DNA from: an uncultured Caulobacter sp.
Lineage (GTDB): Bacteria; Pseudomonadota; Alphaproteobacteria; Caulobacterales; Caulobacteraceae
NCBI RefSeq assembly: GCF_947036865.1
Contig: NZ_CAMQSF010000004.1
Coordinates: 1-64,000, forward strand
DNA: 64,000 nucleotides
Reading direction: 5' to 3'
Part shown: in pieces, positions 8,141 through 17,067 of the stretch
Position numbering within the stretch: position 1 is the first letter of the stretch
Layout of the letters: the number at the start of each line of letters is the position of its first letter
Position numbers and translations under genes: made by a program
Notes under the pieces: generated by a model
The model's input: the letters and a program-made list of their open reading frames with translations, nothing else
What the model was told of the DNA's origin: nothing
Database searches by the model: none

Positions 8141-9271
8141 TCAGTCCGTCTCGACCAGGCGGTTATAGCGACGCAGAATATCACGGACGGCGTCGACGGG
8201 CAGGGCGCGGACGGTGAAGTCGTTGATCCCGCTCATGGTCTCGTTCGCGAACATGCTGTTGAGGATCGCTTCCTCGACGGCTTGGATCGTGGCCTCGTAG
8301 AAGCGGCTCATCGCCGCCTCGCCGACGAAACTGGCGCTGACCAGGCCCTCGTGCTGGCTGACGGCCTCGGCGTTCGCGGTCGAGAAGGCAAGGAACAGGT
8401 CCCCGGACTCGTTCGAGGCGATGCCGCCCGTCGCCGAGATGCCGTAGGCGGCGCGACGCGCGATCCGGCGCAGGTGGTGCGGGGCCATGGGCGCGTCGGT
8501 GGCGACGACGCCGATGATCGAGCCGAACTCCGGCGGCGAGAAGTCGACGATCGGCAGTTCCAGACCCACCGGAACGCCGGCGATCTTCAGCAGATGGCGC
8601 TTGCCGAAGTTGGACTGGACGAACGCGCCGACTGTGTAGGTCTCGCCGGCGAACTCCACCCGGCGCGAGGCCGTGCCCGAGCCGCCCTTGAACTCGAAGC
8701 AGCGCATGCCAGTCCCGCCGCCGACGCTGCCCTCCTCGATCCAGCCGCCGCGCGCGTCCTCGAAGGCGTCGATGACGTCCTGTTCCTTGACGTGGTGGCC
8801 GTTAATGTCGTTGAGCGAGCCGTCATGGGTCTCGGCCGCGACCGGCAGATAGAAGGGCTGGTCGGTCTTCTCGCCGGGCTGATGCTGGCTGTAGAGCCAC
8901 TTCGCCGTCACGTCCCGCGTCAGACCGCAGGAATGGGTGTTGGTGATGGTGATCGGACCGTCGAAGCGCCCGCGCTCCTCGACAAAGGCCGCGCCGCTCA
9001 TCTCGCCGTTGCCGCTCATGTTGAAGTAGCCGGCCCAGACGGCGCCTTCGGGCTTTTGCCGACCGCGCGGGAAGATGGCGGTGACGCCGGTGCGGACGGG
9101 ACCCTGGCCCACGACCAGCGGGCCCGAACCCTGGATCAGGGTCTTGTAGCCGACCTCGACCCCCGCGACGTCGGTGATGGCGTTGGCCGGACCGGGTTCG
9201 CCGACGAAGGGCACGCCCGCGCCGCGCGCCCGAATCTTGCCGGCCGGCGTGGTGCGATGTTCCTGCCTCAT
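8141..9271 (-). CDS. P1 (DmpA/BapA-type) self-processing aminopeptidase
   Basis: A 376-residue N-terminal nucleophile enzyme of the DmpA family. The expected autocleavage Gly-Ser lies in PEFGSIIGVVATDAP, which would give alpha and beta chains with the new N-terminal Ser as nucleophile. Other family hallmarks are GVTAIFPRG, TNTHSCGLTRD, GSVGGGTGMRCFEFKGG and TGGIASNESGDLFLAFST. Known members release L-amino acids, D-amino-acid amides or beta-amino acids from peptides. No signal peptide is seen. It overlaps the upstream aminotransferase by ATGA, which suggests that the amino acid it frees is the substrate of that transaminase. The exact specificity cannot be read from the sequence. Confidence 0.9.
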   Translation of the reverse strand: MRQEHRTTPAGKIRARGAGVPFVGEPGPANAITDVAGVEVGYKTLIQGSGPLVVGQGPVRTGVTAIFPRGRQKPEGAVWAGYFNMSGNGEMSGAAFVEERGRFDGPITITNTHSCGLTRDVTAKWLYSQHQPGEKTDQPFYLPVAAETHDGSLNDINGHHVKEQDVIDAFEDARGGWIEEGSVGGGTGMRCFEFKGGSGTASRRVEFAGETYTVGAFVQSNFGKRHLLKIAGVPVGLELPIVDFSPPEFGSIIGVVATDAPMAPHHLRRIARRAAYGISATGGIASNESGDLFLAFSTANAEAVSQHEGLVSASFVGEAAMSRFYEATIQAVEEAILNSMFANETMSGINDFTVRALPVDAVRDILRRYNRLVETD

Positions 9272-10602
9272 GCGGCGGCCTTCCTCAGGGTCGAAAAGGC
9301 GACATGGGCCTCGTTGATGACATGGTCGATATCGGCCTCGGTGAGGGCGGTCGACAGGACGAAGAAGCCCGGCGCGCCCATCAGGACGCCATTGTCGAGC
9401 ATATGGCGGAAGAAGTGCTCGGCCTTGCGGCCCGCCTCGGGGTTATCGACCCGCGACTTCACCATGTCGCGGAAGGTTTCGCCGGAGCCCGAGACGTGGA
9501 AGAGGCCGACGATCGACGCCGCGCCCGTGACCCGGGCGGTCGCGCCGGCGGCCGAGGCGGCTTCGGCGAGGCCTTTCCGCAGGCGGTCGCCGAGGCCCGA
9601 AAGCCGGTCGAACGCGGCGCGATCGAACAGGCGCATCGAGGCCGCGCCCGCCGCCATGGTCAGCGGGTTGGCGTTGTAGGTCCCGCCATGGGAGACCTTG
9701 GCCTTGCCGCCGCGCGGGTCGAACACGGCGCTCATGATCTCGGCCGAGCCGCCCACCGCGCCGACCGGCAGGCCGCCGCCGATGATCTTGCCCAGCGCCG
9801 TCAGGTCCGCCCTGACGCCCAGGACCTCCTGGGCGCCGCCATAGCCGAGGCGAAGGCTGTAGACCTCGTCGAAGATCAGCAGGGCGCCCGCGGCCCGGGT
9901 CTCCTCGCGCAGCATCTCGAGGAAGGCGGGAGAAGCGGGGCGATAGCCCAGGTTCTTGACGAGGGGATCGACCAGAACGCCGGCGAGTTCGGCGCCGTGG
10001 CGCCGGATCAGGCGTCGCCCGCCCTCGACGTCGTTCATCTGCAGGATGATCACGTCCGCCGCCGCGCCGGGACCCGAGCCCGGCTCGGCAACGCCTCGGC
10101 CTTCGTCCGGATCGGCCCATTTCGACGGATGGGGATAGGTGCTGACGGCGGCGGTGTCGTCGCTGCCGTGATAGGCGCCCTCGACCTTGGCGATCAGCCG
10201 GCGGCCGGTGAAGCCGCGCGCGGCCTTGATCGCCATCATCACGCCCTCGGTGCCCGAATTGGCGAAGCGGATCTGCTCCACCGAGGGCAGGCGCGCGCAG
10301 AGATGCTCCGCCAGCTCGATCTCGGCCTCGGTCGGCAGGGAGACGGCCTGCAAGGTCGCGGCCTGGCGGGTGATCGCCGCGGTCACTTCCGGATGGCAGT
10401 GGCCGTGAATCAGCGAGGAGTAGTTGTTGATGAAGTCCAGCCGCGAGACGCCGTCGACATCGGTCACCCGCGCGCCCTCGCCCTTGGCCGCGTAGACGGG
10501 ATAGGGCGGAAAATAGACCGTGTGGCGCGAGTTGCCGCCGGGCATCACCTTGAGCGCTCGCTCGAACAGCGCCCTCGATCCGGGGTGGTCGTCAGGGAAC
10601 AT
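9268..10602 (-). CDS. Class III PLP aminotransferase, glutamate-1-semialdehyde-aminomutase-like
   Basis: A 444-residue fold-type I enzyme of the GSA aminomutase/beta-amino-acid transaminase group. Visible are PGGNSRHT near the N-terminus, FANSGTEGVMMAIKAARGFTG, the PLP-contacting FDEVYSLRLGYGG and the cofactor lysine in LGKIIGGGLPVGA. The biosynthetic HemL normally resides apart from catabolic clusters; linkage to a DmpA-type peptidase and a dienoyl-CoA-type SDR favours a catabolic role, perhaps deamination of a beta-amino acid, a known activity of relatives such as beta-phenylalanine aminotransferase. The ATG at 10602 is preceded by an excellent AGGAGGAGACGG. It leads a three-gene operon driven from the divergent promoter shared with the transporter at 10783. 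Confidence 0.85.
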   Translation of the reverse strand: MFPDDHPGSRALFERALKVMPGGNSRHTVYFPPYPVYAAKGEGARVTDVDGVSRLDFINNYSSLIHGHCHPEVTAAITRQAATLQAVSLPTEAEIELAEHLCARLPSVEQIRFANSGTEGVMMAIKAARGFTGRRLIAKVEGAYHGSDDTAAVSTYPHPSKWADPDEGRGVAEPGSGPGAAADVIILQMNDVEGGRRLIRRHGAELAGVLVDPLVKNLGYRPASPAFLEMLREETRAAGALLIFDEVYSLRLGYGGAQEVLGVRADLTALGKIIGGGLPVGAVGGSAEIMSAVFDPRGGKAKVSHGGTYNANPLTMAAGAASMRLFDRAAFDRLSGLGDRLRKGLAEAASAAGATARVTGAASIVGLFHVSGSGETFRDMVKSRVDNPEAGRKAEHFFRHMLDNGVLMGAPGFFVLSTALTEADIDHVINEAHVAFSTLRKAAA

Positions 10603-10642
10603 CCGTCTCCTCCTGTCGTCGGCGCCGCCGCGCCTTGGGCGC

Positions 10643-10769
10643 GTTAATGTGAGCAATGTATATATTCCGAGCAGCACGCGTCAATTGCGCGGCTGAAAAA
10701 TCGCGGCACGCTTATCCTTTCTGGACAATGGCTTTTTAGTGTGCCGATGTAAGCGGCGATAATTTTTCG
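10643..10769. promoter_or_regulatory. Divergent promoter with two copies of the island operator-like motif
   Basis: On the minus strand CATTGCTCACATTAAC (10643-10658) faces the aminotransferase operon. On the plus strand TAAGCGGCGATAATTTTTCG (10750-10769) precedes the transporter. The first matches 12 of 16 bases and the second 14 of 20 bases of the copy at 14481-14500, by hand alignment. GATAAT may double as a -10 element. Confidence 0.45.
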
Positions 10770-10782
10770 GCGGGGAGGTCGA

Positions 10783-12165
10783 ATGTTTCGTTCCAGCCTT
10801 GGCTCGGGTCAGTCGCTCTCCGCGTTGCAGCGCGTGGTCTATGGCATGCCCTCCATGCCGCACGCCTTCATCGCCCTGCCGCTCTACATGCTGCTGCCGG
10901 CCTATTACGCGGGGCACACCCACATCACCCTGGCCCAGATCGGCGCCGTCGCGGCGCTGGGACGCGTGTTCGACGCGGTCTGCGATCCGATCATCGGCTT
11001 CCTGTCCGACCGGACCCGCGCGGTGTTCGGCACGCGCAAGCCCTGGGCCGTGGGTTCGATGATCTTCTGCGCCCTTTCGGCGACGCGCCTGTTCCAGCCG
11101 CCCGCGAACGCCGATGTGGGCTATTTCGCGCTTTGGTCGGCGCTTCTCTATCTAGGCTTCACCATGTTCGAGGTGCCCAACTCCGCCTGGGGCGCGGAGC
11201 TCAGCCGCGACTATGTCGAGCGCTCGCGCATCGGGGCGGCGAAGGCGATCTTCAATATCGCCGGCAGCCTGTCGTCCTATCTGCTTCCCATCGGGCTTTA
11301 TTTCTACACGAAGAGCACGGCGATCAGCGGAACCTCGTTCGCGGTTCTCTCCACCGCCTATGTGATCGCTTTTCCGCTCTTCATGCTGCTGTCTCTGCTG
11401 ATCGTGCCGAACGGTCCCGTGGTGGAGACCAGGCGGGTCGAGCTCGGGGCGGTGCTGTCCAGCCTGCGGCGCTCGGCCGTGTTGCAGCGCTTTTACGGGA
11501 TCACCGCGCTGTGGGGCCTGGGCGAGGGCTTCTTCATGTCGACCACCTTCATCTTCATGACCGACTTCATGGGGCTGAAGGAGCAGTTTCCCTTCATCAT
11601 GGTGGCGCTTTTCGTCGCCGAGATGGCGTTCCTGAACGTCTGGCCGCCGATCCTGAAGAAGGTCGACCGGCATCGGGCGTGGGCCTTCTGCGTCGCGGCC
11701 ATCGTCTGCATGTCGCCGATCGTCCTGCTCCTGCCCAAGGGCGCGGCAGGCTTTCCCTTCTTCATCGGTCTCGTGTGCGTGCGCTCGTTCTTCGGCGCCC
11801 CGACCAACTTCCTGCCCGGCGCGGTGCTGGGCGACGTCATCGACCATGACGCCCTGAAGACCGGCTCATCCAAGGCCGGGAACTTCTTCGCCCTGCAGAT
11901 GCTGATCATCAAGGTGATGATGGCGATCGGCGGCGCCTGCGCCTTCCTGATCCTGGACAAGGCCGGCTACAAGGTCGGGCGTCCGAACGGCGAAATCGCC
12001 AATCTCGGCCTGATCGCGGCCTATGTCGGGGTTCCGCTGATCGCGCATCTCTCCATGGCCTTCGTGGCCTGGAACTTCCCGATCACGAGCCGCAAGCACG
12101 GGATCATCCAGCGCCGCCTCGAGGCGCGGGCGCGGCGTCTGGAGGCGAAGGCGGCGACGGAGTGA
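10783..12165 (+). CDS. GPH-family MFS cation symporter
   Basis: A 460-residue polytopic inner-membrane protein of the glycoside-pentoside-hexuronide:cation symporter type. Diagnostic are the loop with V-F-D-A-V-x-D-P-I-I-G-F-L-S-D-R-T-R and F-G-T-R-K-P-W, the conserved PNSAWGAELS segment and a late SFFGAPTNFLPGAVLGDVIDHD stretch with its conserved acidic residues. About twelve membrane helices alternate with short loops. It probably imports the product released in the periplasm or the compound taken up by the nearby TBDR; many GPH proteins in catabolic clusters carry non-sugar substrates. GGGGAGG precedes the ATG. It converges on the TetR gene with 16 bases between. Confidence 0.85.
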   Translation: MFRSSLGSGQSLSALQRVVYGMPSMPHAFIALPLYMLLPAYYAGHTHITLAQIGAVAALGRVFDAVCDPIIGFLSDRTRAVFGTRKPWAVGSMIFCALSATRLFQPPANADVGYFALWSALLYLGFTMFEVPNSAWGAELSRDYVERSRIGAAKAIFNIAGSLSSYLLPIGLYFYTKSTAISGTSFAVLSTAYVIAFPLFMLLSLLIVPNGPVVETRRVELGAVLSSLRRSAVLQRFYGITALWGLGEGFFMSTTFIFMTDFMGLKEQFPFIMVALFVAEMAFLNVWPPILKKVDRHRAWAFCVAAIVCMSPIVLLLPKGAAGFPFFIGLVCVRSFFGAPTNFLPGAVLGDVIDHDALKTGSSKAGNFFALQMLIIKVMMAIGGACAFLILDKAGYKVGRPNGEIANLGLIAAYVGVPLIAHLSMAFVAWNFPITSRKHGIIQRRLEARARRLEAKAATE

Positions 12166-12181
12166 CGCCGGCGCGCGCCGC

Positions 12182-12826
12182 TCAGCCCATGTCCGTGATG
12201 AAGGTGCGGGTCAGCGCCTCGACATAGCGGATCAGGTCCTTTCGCGTGCCCGACGGGTTCGAGATCATGTCCGTCGAGATCGCCACCGCCACGCCGTATA
12301 TGAACGAGAAGAAGGCGTAGGTCCGCTTGCAGTGCTCGTGCGACCAGGCGATGTCGTCGGCGCGGAAGATATCCTCGCCATAGACGATTTGCGTCAGGGT
12401 CGCGAGCGACCGGTCCGCCAGCTCGACATACTTCGGATTCTGCTTCGGATTTTTCGAGTATCCGAACATGATCCGGAAGAGCTGGGGCTTTTCGAGGCCC
12501 AGCTCGACGGTCTTGACCGCGCACTGGACCATGATCTCCTCGCGGGGCAGGCCGCGCTTCAGAAGGCGGCGCATCATGCGGATCCGCTCCTCGAAGCCCT
12601 TCGCGGCGATCTCCAGGAGCAGGAATTCCAGGCTCGGATAGTGGTTGTAGAAGTTGGCGGAGGTAACGCCCACTTCGCGGCAGAGGCGGCGGGCGGTGAT
12701 GTCCTCGACGGTTTCGGTCGCCAGGATGCGCTCGGCCGCCTCCATCATGCGCAGCGGAACGTTCCCCTTGTGATAGGGGGCGTTGGCGCTGGCCGGCTCG
12801 GCGCCGGCGGGGGTGGGGGCGGTCAT
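12182..12826 (-). CDS. TetR-family transcriptional regulator
   Basis: A 214-residue TetR protein. The N-terminal HTH (about residues 25-70) reads RMMEAAERILA … ITARRLCREVGVTSANFYNHYPSLEFLL, where the NFYNHYPS recognition helix is typical. The ligand-binding domain is not diagnostic. It is the only regulator in the first 18 kb and lies among the three divergent promoters that share an AT-rich motif, so it is the best candidate to bind that motif. I do not see a clear copy upstream of its own gene. Ligand unknown. Confidence 0.88.
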   Translation of the reverse strand: MTAPTPAGAEPASANAPYHKGNVPLRMMEAAERILATETVEDITARRLCREVGVTSANFYNHYPSLEFLLLEIAAKGFEERIRMMRRLLKRGLPREEIMVQCAVKTVELGLEKPQLFRIMFGYSKNPKQNPKYVELADRSLATLTQIVYGEDIFRADDIAWSHEHCKRTYAFFSFIYGVAVAISTDMISNPSGTRKDLIRYVEALTRTFITDMG

Positions 12827-12949
12827 CGCGGCTTCATCGCTCCATAGTCACGGGGCCGTTCGGGCGGACGCAACCAGAACGCCCGCCTTGGTACACTTCG
12901 CGCCCCTCTTGATAAATGCCGGGTTGGGCCTCGTCTTCCGATCGCCGCG

Positions 12950-14353
12950 TCAAAGGGTCGGAAACGGCCATGGCGAGTCCAGTTCGGCCAGGCGGGCCAG
13001 TCGCAGCAGCATGTCGTCGCGATGGCGGCGCGCCGTGATCTGCAGCCCGACCGGAAGGTCGTCCGAGGTGAAGCCCGCCGGAATCGAGATCGACGGATTC
13101 CAGCAGGCGTTGGCCAGCATGCCGAAGGGCTCGGCGCCGGTATAGGTCGCGTCCCGGCCGTCGATCATCGGGGGAATCGGATCGTCGGCGCCATAAGGCG
13201 CGCACGCGGTGGCGGGGGACATCAGGAGGTCGACCTCGGAGAAGAGATCGGCCACCTGCCGCTCGAGGAGGTGGACCTGCTCCCACGACTTCTTGACGTC
13301 GACCTCGTCGCGGTGCTCGCGGAACTTGGACAGCAGGCGCTGAACCGGCGCGGAGAGCATGTCGAACCCGTCGGGCAGGATGCCGTCGCGCGTGAAGTCC
13401 TCCTCCAGCGTCGAGCCGAAGATCGCCCCGAAGTCGCGGTAGATGTTCACGGGGCGGAAATCGACCGGCGTCTCCGCCAGGCGCGCCGCGCGCATCAGCC
13501 GTTCCGCGGCCTCGCGCGCGATCGCCGCGACTTCCGGCTCCACCGGGGCGTAGCCATGGTCGGGCGTCCAGAAGGCGCGCAGGCCCGACACGTCCAGCGT
13601 CTCGATCGCGTCCTCGAAACGACCGGGATAGGCGGGCAGGGACTGGCGGTCGCCGTCGTGCGGGCCGCTGGCCACGTCCAGGTGACGGGCCGCGTCCGCG
13701 GCGGTTCGGGCGAGGGCGCCATGCACCGACCAGTTGGAGAAGCCGTTCATCTTGGGGATGCGGCCGTGGCTGGGTTTCAGACCGACAAGACCGGTAAAGG
13801 CCGCCGGCTCGCGGATCGAACCGCCCGCGTCGGTGCCGGTGGCCAGCGGCGTCATGCCGGCGGCGACCGCCGCCGAGGAGCCGCCGCTGGACCCGCCGGG
13901 CGTCTTGTCGAGGTTCCAGGGATTCCGCGTCACGCCATAGAGCCGCGAGGTGGTCGCCGAATCCATGCCGAATTCCGAGGCGGCGGTGATGCCCACGATC
14001 ACGGCGCCCGCCGCCCGCAGCCGCGCGACGTGGCGCGAGTCGGCCTTTTCGGGCGGGTTGTCCTTCAGGAACCAGCTGCCCTGGGTGATGGGAAAGCCCT
14101 TGCAGGCCTCCATGTCCTTGACGCCCAGGGGCACGCCCGCCAGGGGGCCGGGATCCTGACCGGCCGCCACGGCCTGGTCGATCTCGTGGGCGCGGGCGAG
14201 GGCGCCGTCCGCGTCGACGCGAATGAAGGCGTTGATCGCGCCGTTGTGCTTTTCGATGGCGTCCAGCGCCTCCTTGACCCGATCCGTCGCCTTCAAGGCG
14301 CCTTTCCGGACCTGCTCCGCCGTTTCCACCGCCGTTCGCATAACGCCATCCAC
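12950..14353 (-). CDS. Amidase-signature family amidohydrolase
   Basis: A 467-residue amidase-signature enzyme with the Ser-cisSer-Lys triad assigned as K79 (GVPLGVKD), S155 (TPGGSSGGSS) and nucleophile S179 (GTDAGGSIRE). It hydrolyses a carboxamide to acid plus ammonia or amine. It lacks an obvious signal peptide. The family covers aryl and fatty amides as well as GatA; no GatB/GatC partner is present, so a catabolic amidase is favoured. ATG 14353 and ATG 14341 are both possible starts. It is transcribed divergently from a TBDR across a promoter with two motif copies, which links it to the peptide island. Confidence 0.88.
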   Translation of the reverse strand: MDGVMRTAVETAEQVRKGALKATDRVKEALDAIEKHNGAINAFIRVDADGALARAHEIDQAVAAGQDPGPLAGVPLGVKDMEACKGFPITQGSWFLKDNPPEKADSRHVARLRAAGAVIVGITAASEFGMDSATTSRLYGVTRNPWNLDKTPGGSSGGSSAAVAAGMTPLATGTDAGGSIREPAAFTGLVGLKPSHGRIPKMNGFSNWSVHGALARTAADAARHLDVASGPHDGDRQSLPAYPGRFEDAIETLDVSGLRAFWTPDHGYAPVEPEVAAIAREAAERLMRAARLAETPVDFRPVNIYRDFGAIFGSTLEEDFTRDGILPDGFDMLSAPVQRLLSKFREHRDEVDVKKSWEQVHLLERQVADLFSEVDLLMSPATACAPYGADDPIPPMIDGRDATYTGAEPFGMLANACWNPSISIPAGFTSDDLPVGLQITARRHRDDMLLRLARLAELDSPWPFPTL

Positions 14354-14437
14354 AGAAGGTTATCGGGTCTGACCCACCGGTAGCCTCGGCGCCGATCTTA
14401 TAGGCGCCAGGGGTTCGCCGGGACAAGCCAGTATGAG

Positions 14438-14500
14438 CAGTGTTGACATTGTCTTCAGCCCGTCACAACACTGAAAAAAGTAAGCGGTGATCATATTAAC
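14438..14500. promoter_or_regulatory. Divergent promoter with operator-like motif and a CAGTGTTG/CAACACTG inverted repeat
   Basis: TAAGCGGTGATCATATTAAC (14481-14500) matches the motif at 2100-2119 closely. TGTTGACATTGTC (14441-14453) matches the 2107-2119 copy at 10 of 13 positions and contains a -35-like TTGACA. An exact inverted repeat CAGTGTTG (14438-14445) / CAACACTG (14466-14473) brackets the interval. Confidence 0.5.
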
Positions 14501-14542
14501 GACGTCGCTCGCAGGTCGGAGCGATCAATCCGGGAGGGGAAT

Positions 14543-16783
14543 ATGAGGGGGTCTTGCCAGATGAAGGTTCTACTTCTCGCGGGCGCCGCCTGCTCGGTCA
14601 TGGCTGCGGGCGCGGCGCGAGCCGAAGGTCCCGCCGACAAGGGCGACAAGGTGGAGACCGTGCAGACCGTGGTCGTCACCGCCCGCCGTCGGGCCGAGGC
14701 GCTGCAGGAAGTCCCCGCGACCGTGACGGCCATCAGCGGGGCCGATCTGCGCGAGCGGGGCTTGACCAATATCCGCGACATCGTCGGCCTGGTGCCCAAC
14801 GCGGTGATCCAGGACTCGCCGAACAACCTGAACACCTTCATCAACATCCGCGGGATGCAGCAGGTGAACACCCAGGCCGAACCGAATGTCGGCCTCTATC
14901 GCAACGGCCTCTATGCCGGCGGCGAGCGGGAGAACCTCGGCGCCCAGGTCGATATCGAGCGGGTCGAAGTGCTGCGGGGGCCGCAGGGCGGCTACTACGG
15001 GCGCAGCTCGGTCGGCGGCACCGTCGACATCATCAACGCCATGCCCAAGCGCGACTTCGGCGGCTATGTGAAGGGCTCCTACGGGTCCTATCACCAGGCC
15101 GACATCGAGGGCGCGGTCAACGTGCCGGTCAATGACGTCCTCGCCCTTCGCTTGGCCGGGTGGAGCTTCAAGCAGACCCGGGCCGAAATGAAGAACGCGA
15201 CGCTGAACCAGTACATCGGCGCGTTCAGCGATCGGGGCGTGCGCGCCAGCGCCGCCATCCGGCCCAACGATCGGCTGGATGTGGAGCTCCTCGCCGAATA
15301 CGAGGCCTATCGCGGGCCGGCCCTGAGCTCGTTCGCGCCGGACGGCGTCCGCGGCAACGGCCTGACCTTCCAGCCGACGCCGAAGGAAACCTACAAGACG
15401 GTCTATCGCGACGCGTCGTCGGTCTCGTCGAAGACCAACGCCTACATGTTCGAGAAGACGTCCTATCACACCGACATGGGCGACCTGTCGTTGAACGCGA
15501 GCTATCGCCAGTACGGCTTCCACTCGTTCTACGACCTCGACCAGACGCCCCTGGGGCCGCCGTACAACATCGCCGCCACCTCGGGCGAGCACGACGTGGT
15601 GCACGACACCTTCGTGGAGGGCCTGTTCTCGTCCAAGCAGGACCAGCCCTTCACCTGGATGGTCGGCGCCTCGTACTTCAAGGAAGACTACGCCTATTCG
15701 GTCGCGGGCCGTTACACGCTGAACGTCGACGCCGTCACTGGGATGCCGCTGGGTCTCGGCGTCCAGACCGTTCCCGTCGGAAGCCCCAGCCCGGGCACCA
15801 GCATCAACACCCGGTCTTCCTCGGTGTTCGCCACCGCCGCCTACGCCTTCGACGACCACTGGTCCCTGAGCGGCGGCCTGAGGTTCAATCACGACAAGAA
15901 GGCCCTGGTCTTCCGCTCGGGGATCCAGCCGATCGCCAACCCGACCCTGGCCTTCGTGGCGGGCGCGGCCTTCGGCTCGGTCTTCCCGACCTACAACCTC
16001 GATATCGCCAAGTCCTTCAAGTTCACGGCCCCGTCCGTGACGCTGAAATACGCGGTCGACACCGACCTGAACTTCTACGTGACCTATTCGACGGGCTTCC
16101 GGCCGGGCGCCTTCAACCTCACCCCGACCTCGGCGGCCACCGTGCCGTACGACGAGGAGCGGGCCGAGAACTATGAGGCGGGCGTCAAGGCCGTGCTGTT
16201 CGGCGGCAAGGCCTCGATCGACGCGGCGGTCTTCTACATGCCGCAGGACAACGTGCTGATCACCCAGTCGACGGCGCTGGCTCAATCCTACTACGCCAAT
16301 GTCGGGACGAGCCGCACCAAGGGCTTCGAGGTCGAGTTCCTGTTCAAGCCGGTCTCGTGGCTCAGCGGCGGGGTCAGCCTGGGCCTGCTCGATCCGCGCT
16401 TCGACAAGGCGGTGGTCAACGCCGGCAAGCCGAACGCCTTCACCCTGAACGGCAAGCTGCTGCCCTACACCCGCAAGGGCACCCTGAACGCGGTGCTCAA
16501 CATCGATCGCCCCGTCACCGACGCCGTGCATTTCGTGGCCACGGGTTCGGCGCGCATCGAGTGGGGCGGCAAGCTGGGCGACTATGTCGGCGTGCTGCAG
16601 GGCTACAAGCAGTTCAACAAGATCGATCTGCAGGCCGGCGCCCTGGTCCACGACAACCTTCGGGTCACGGTCGGGGTGAAGAACCTGTTCGACCAGCACG
16701 TGCCGCAGTTCCTGTTCTACAACGGCGCCCAGACGGTGACCGAAGGGCGCACCTTCAGCTTCGACATCTCGCGCAAGTTCTGA
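14543..16783 (+). CDS. TonB-dependent receptor
   Basis: A 746-residue outer-membrane active transporter. It has a signal peptide (MKVLLLAGAACSVMAAGAARA), a TonB box/plug start at VQTVVVTARRRAE, plug motifs VPATVTAISGADL, FINIRGMQQVN and VEVLRGPQGGYYGRSSVGGTVDI, and a 22-strand-type barrel ending in the aromatic motif TFSFDISRKF. The plug resembles receptors for hydrophobic or aromatic compounds more than classical siderophores. Either ATG 14543 (after GGGAGGGGAAT) or ATG 14561 (after GAGGGGG) could start it. It faces the amidase and probably imports the compound degraded by the island. A GC-rich hairpin without a T-run follows at 16801-16818. Confidence 0.92.
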   Translation: MRGSCQMKVLLLAGAACSVMAAGAARAEGPADKGDKVETVQTVVVTARRRAEALQEVPATVTAISGADLRERGLTNIRDIVGLVPNAVIQDSPNNLNTFINIRGMQQVNTQAEPNVGLYRNGLYAGGERENLGAQVDIERVEVLRGPQGGYYGRSSVGGTVDIINAMPKRDFGGYVKGSYGSYHQADIEGAVNVPVNDVLALRLAGWSFKQTRAEMKNATLNQYIGAFSDRGVRASAAIRPNDRLDVELLAEYEAYRGPALSSFAPDGVRGNGLTFQPTPKETYKTVYRDASSVSSKTNAYMFEKTSYHTDMGDLSLNASYRQYGFHSFYDLDQTPLGPPYNIAATSGEHDVVHDTFVEGLFSSKQDQPFTWMVGASYFKEDYAYSVAGRYTLNVDAVTGMPLGLGVQTVPVGSPSPGTSINTRSSSVFATAAYAFDDHWSLSGGLRFNHDKKALVFRSGIQPIANPTLAFVAGAAFGSVFPTYNLDIAKSFKFTAPSVTLKYAVDTDLNFYVTYSTGFRPGAFNLTPTSAATVPYDEERAENYEAGVKAVLFGGKASIDAAVFYMPQDNVLITQSTALAQSYYANVGTSRTKGFEVEFLFKPVSWLSGGVSLGLLDPRFDKAVVNAGKPNAFTLNGKLLPYTRKGTLNAVLNIDRPVTDAVHFVATGSARIEWGGKLGDYVGVLQGYKQFNKIDLQAGALVHDNLRVTVGVKNLFDQHVPQFLFYNGAQTVTEGRTFSFDISRKF

Positions 16784-17067
16784 GCGTAGACCGTCGCGAC
16801 GGCCGGCGAGCGCCGGCCCGGCGGAAGGCGGACGCCTGGCAGCCCCCAGCGCGTCCGCCGGCGTGTCCGACCGCCCGGCGCTCGTCCGCATCGCTCCGTG
16901 TCCGGCTCGAGGCACGGAGCGATGCGGCTTCCAGAGGACTTTTCCCGCCTGAAAGGCCTGAGCGCCAAGCGCGCCTTGGCGCCGTCTTCGCGCCAGGCCC
17001 TGGTCATCCATGGCGGCGGGTCGATCCAGGCGGGGTCCGACCCCGTCTCTTGAAAGGAATACCGGAC

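Noticed and set aside
9268-10602. Assignment of the class III enzyme as HemL (tetrapyrrole synthesis)
   Set aside because: It overlaps a DmpA-type peptidase gene and sits in a catabolic operon; HemL would not be expected there, so no hem symbol is given.
16801-16818. GGCCGGC/GCCGGCC hairpin after the TBDR as a terminator
   Set aside because: Short stem with no T-run; such GC palindromes are frequent by chance here.
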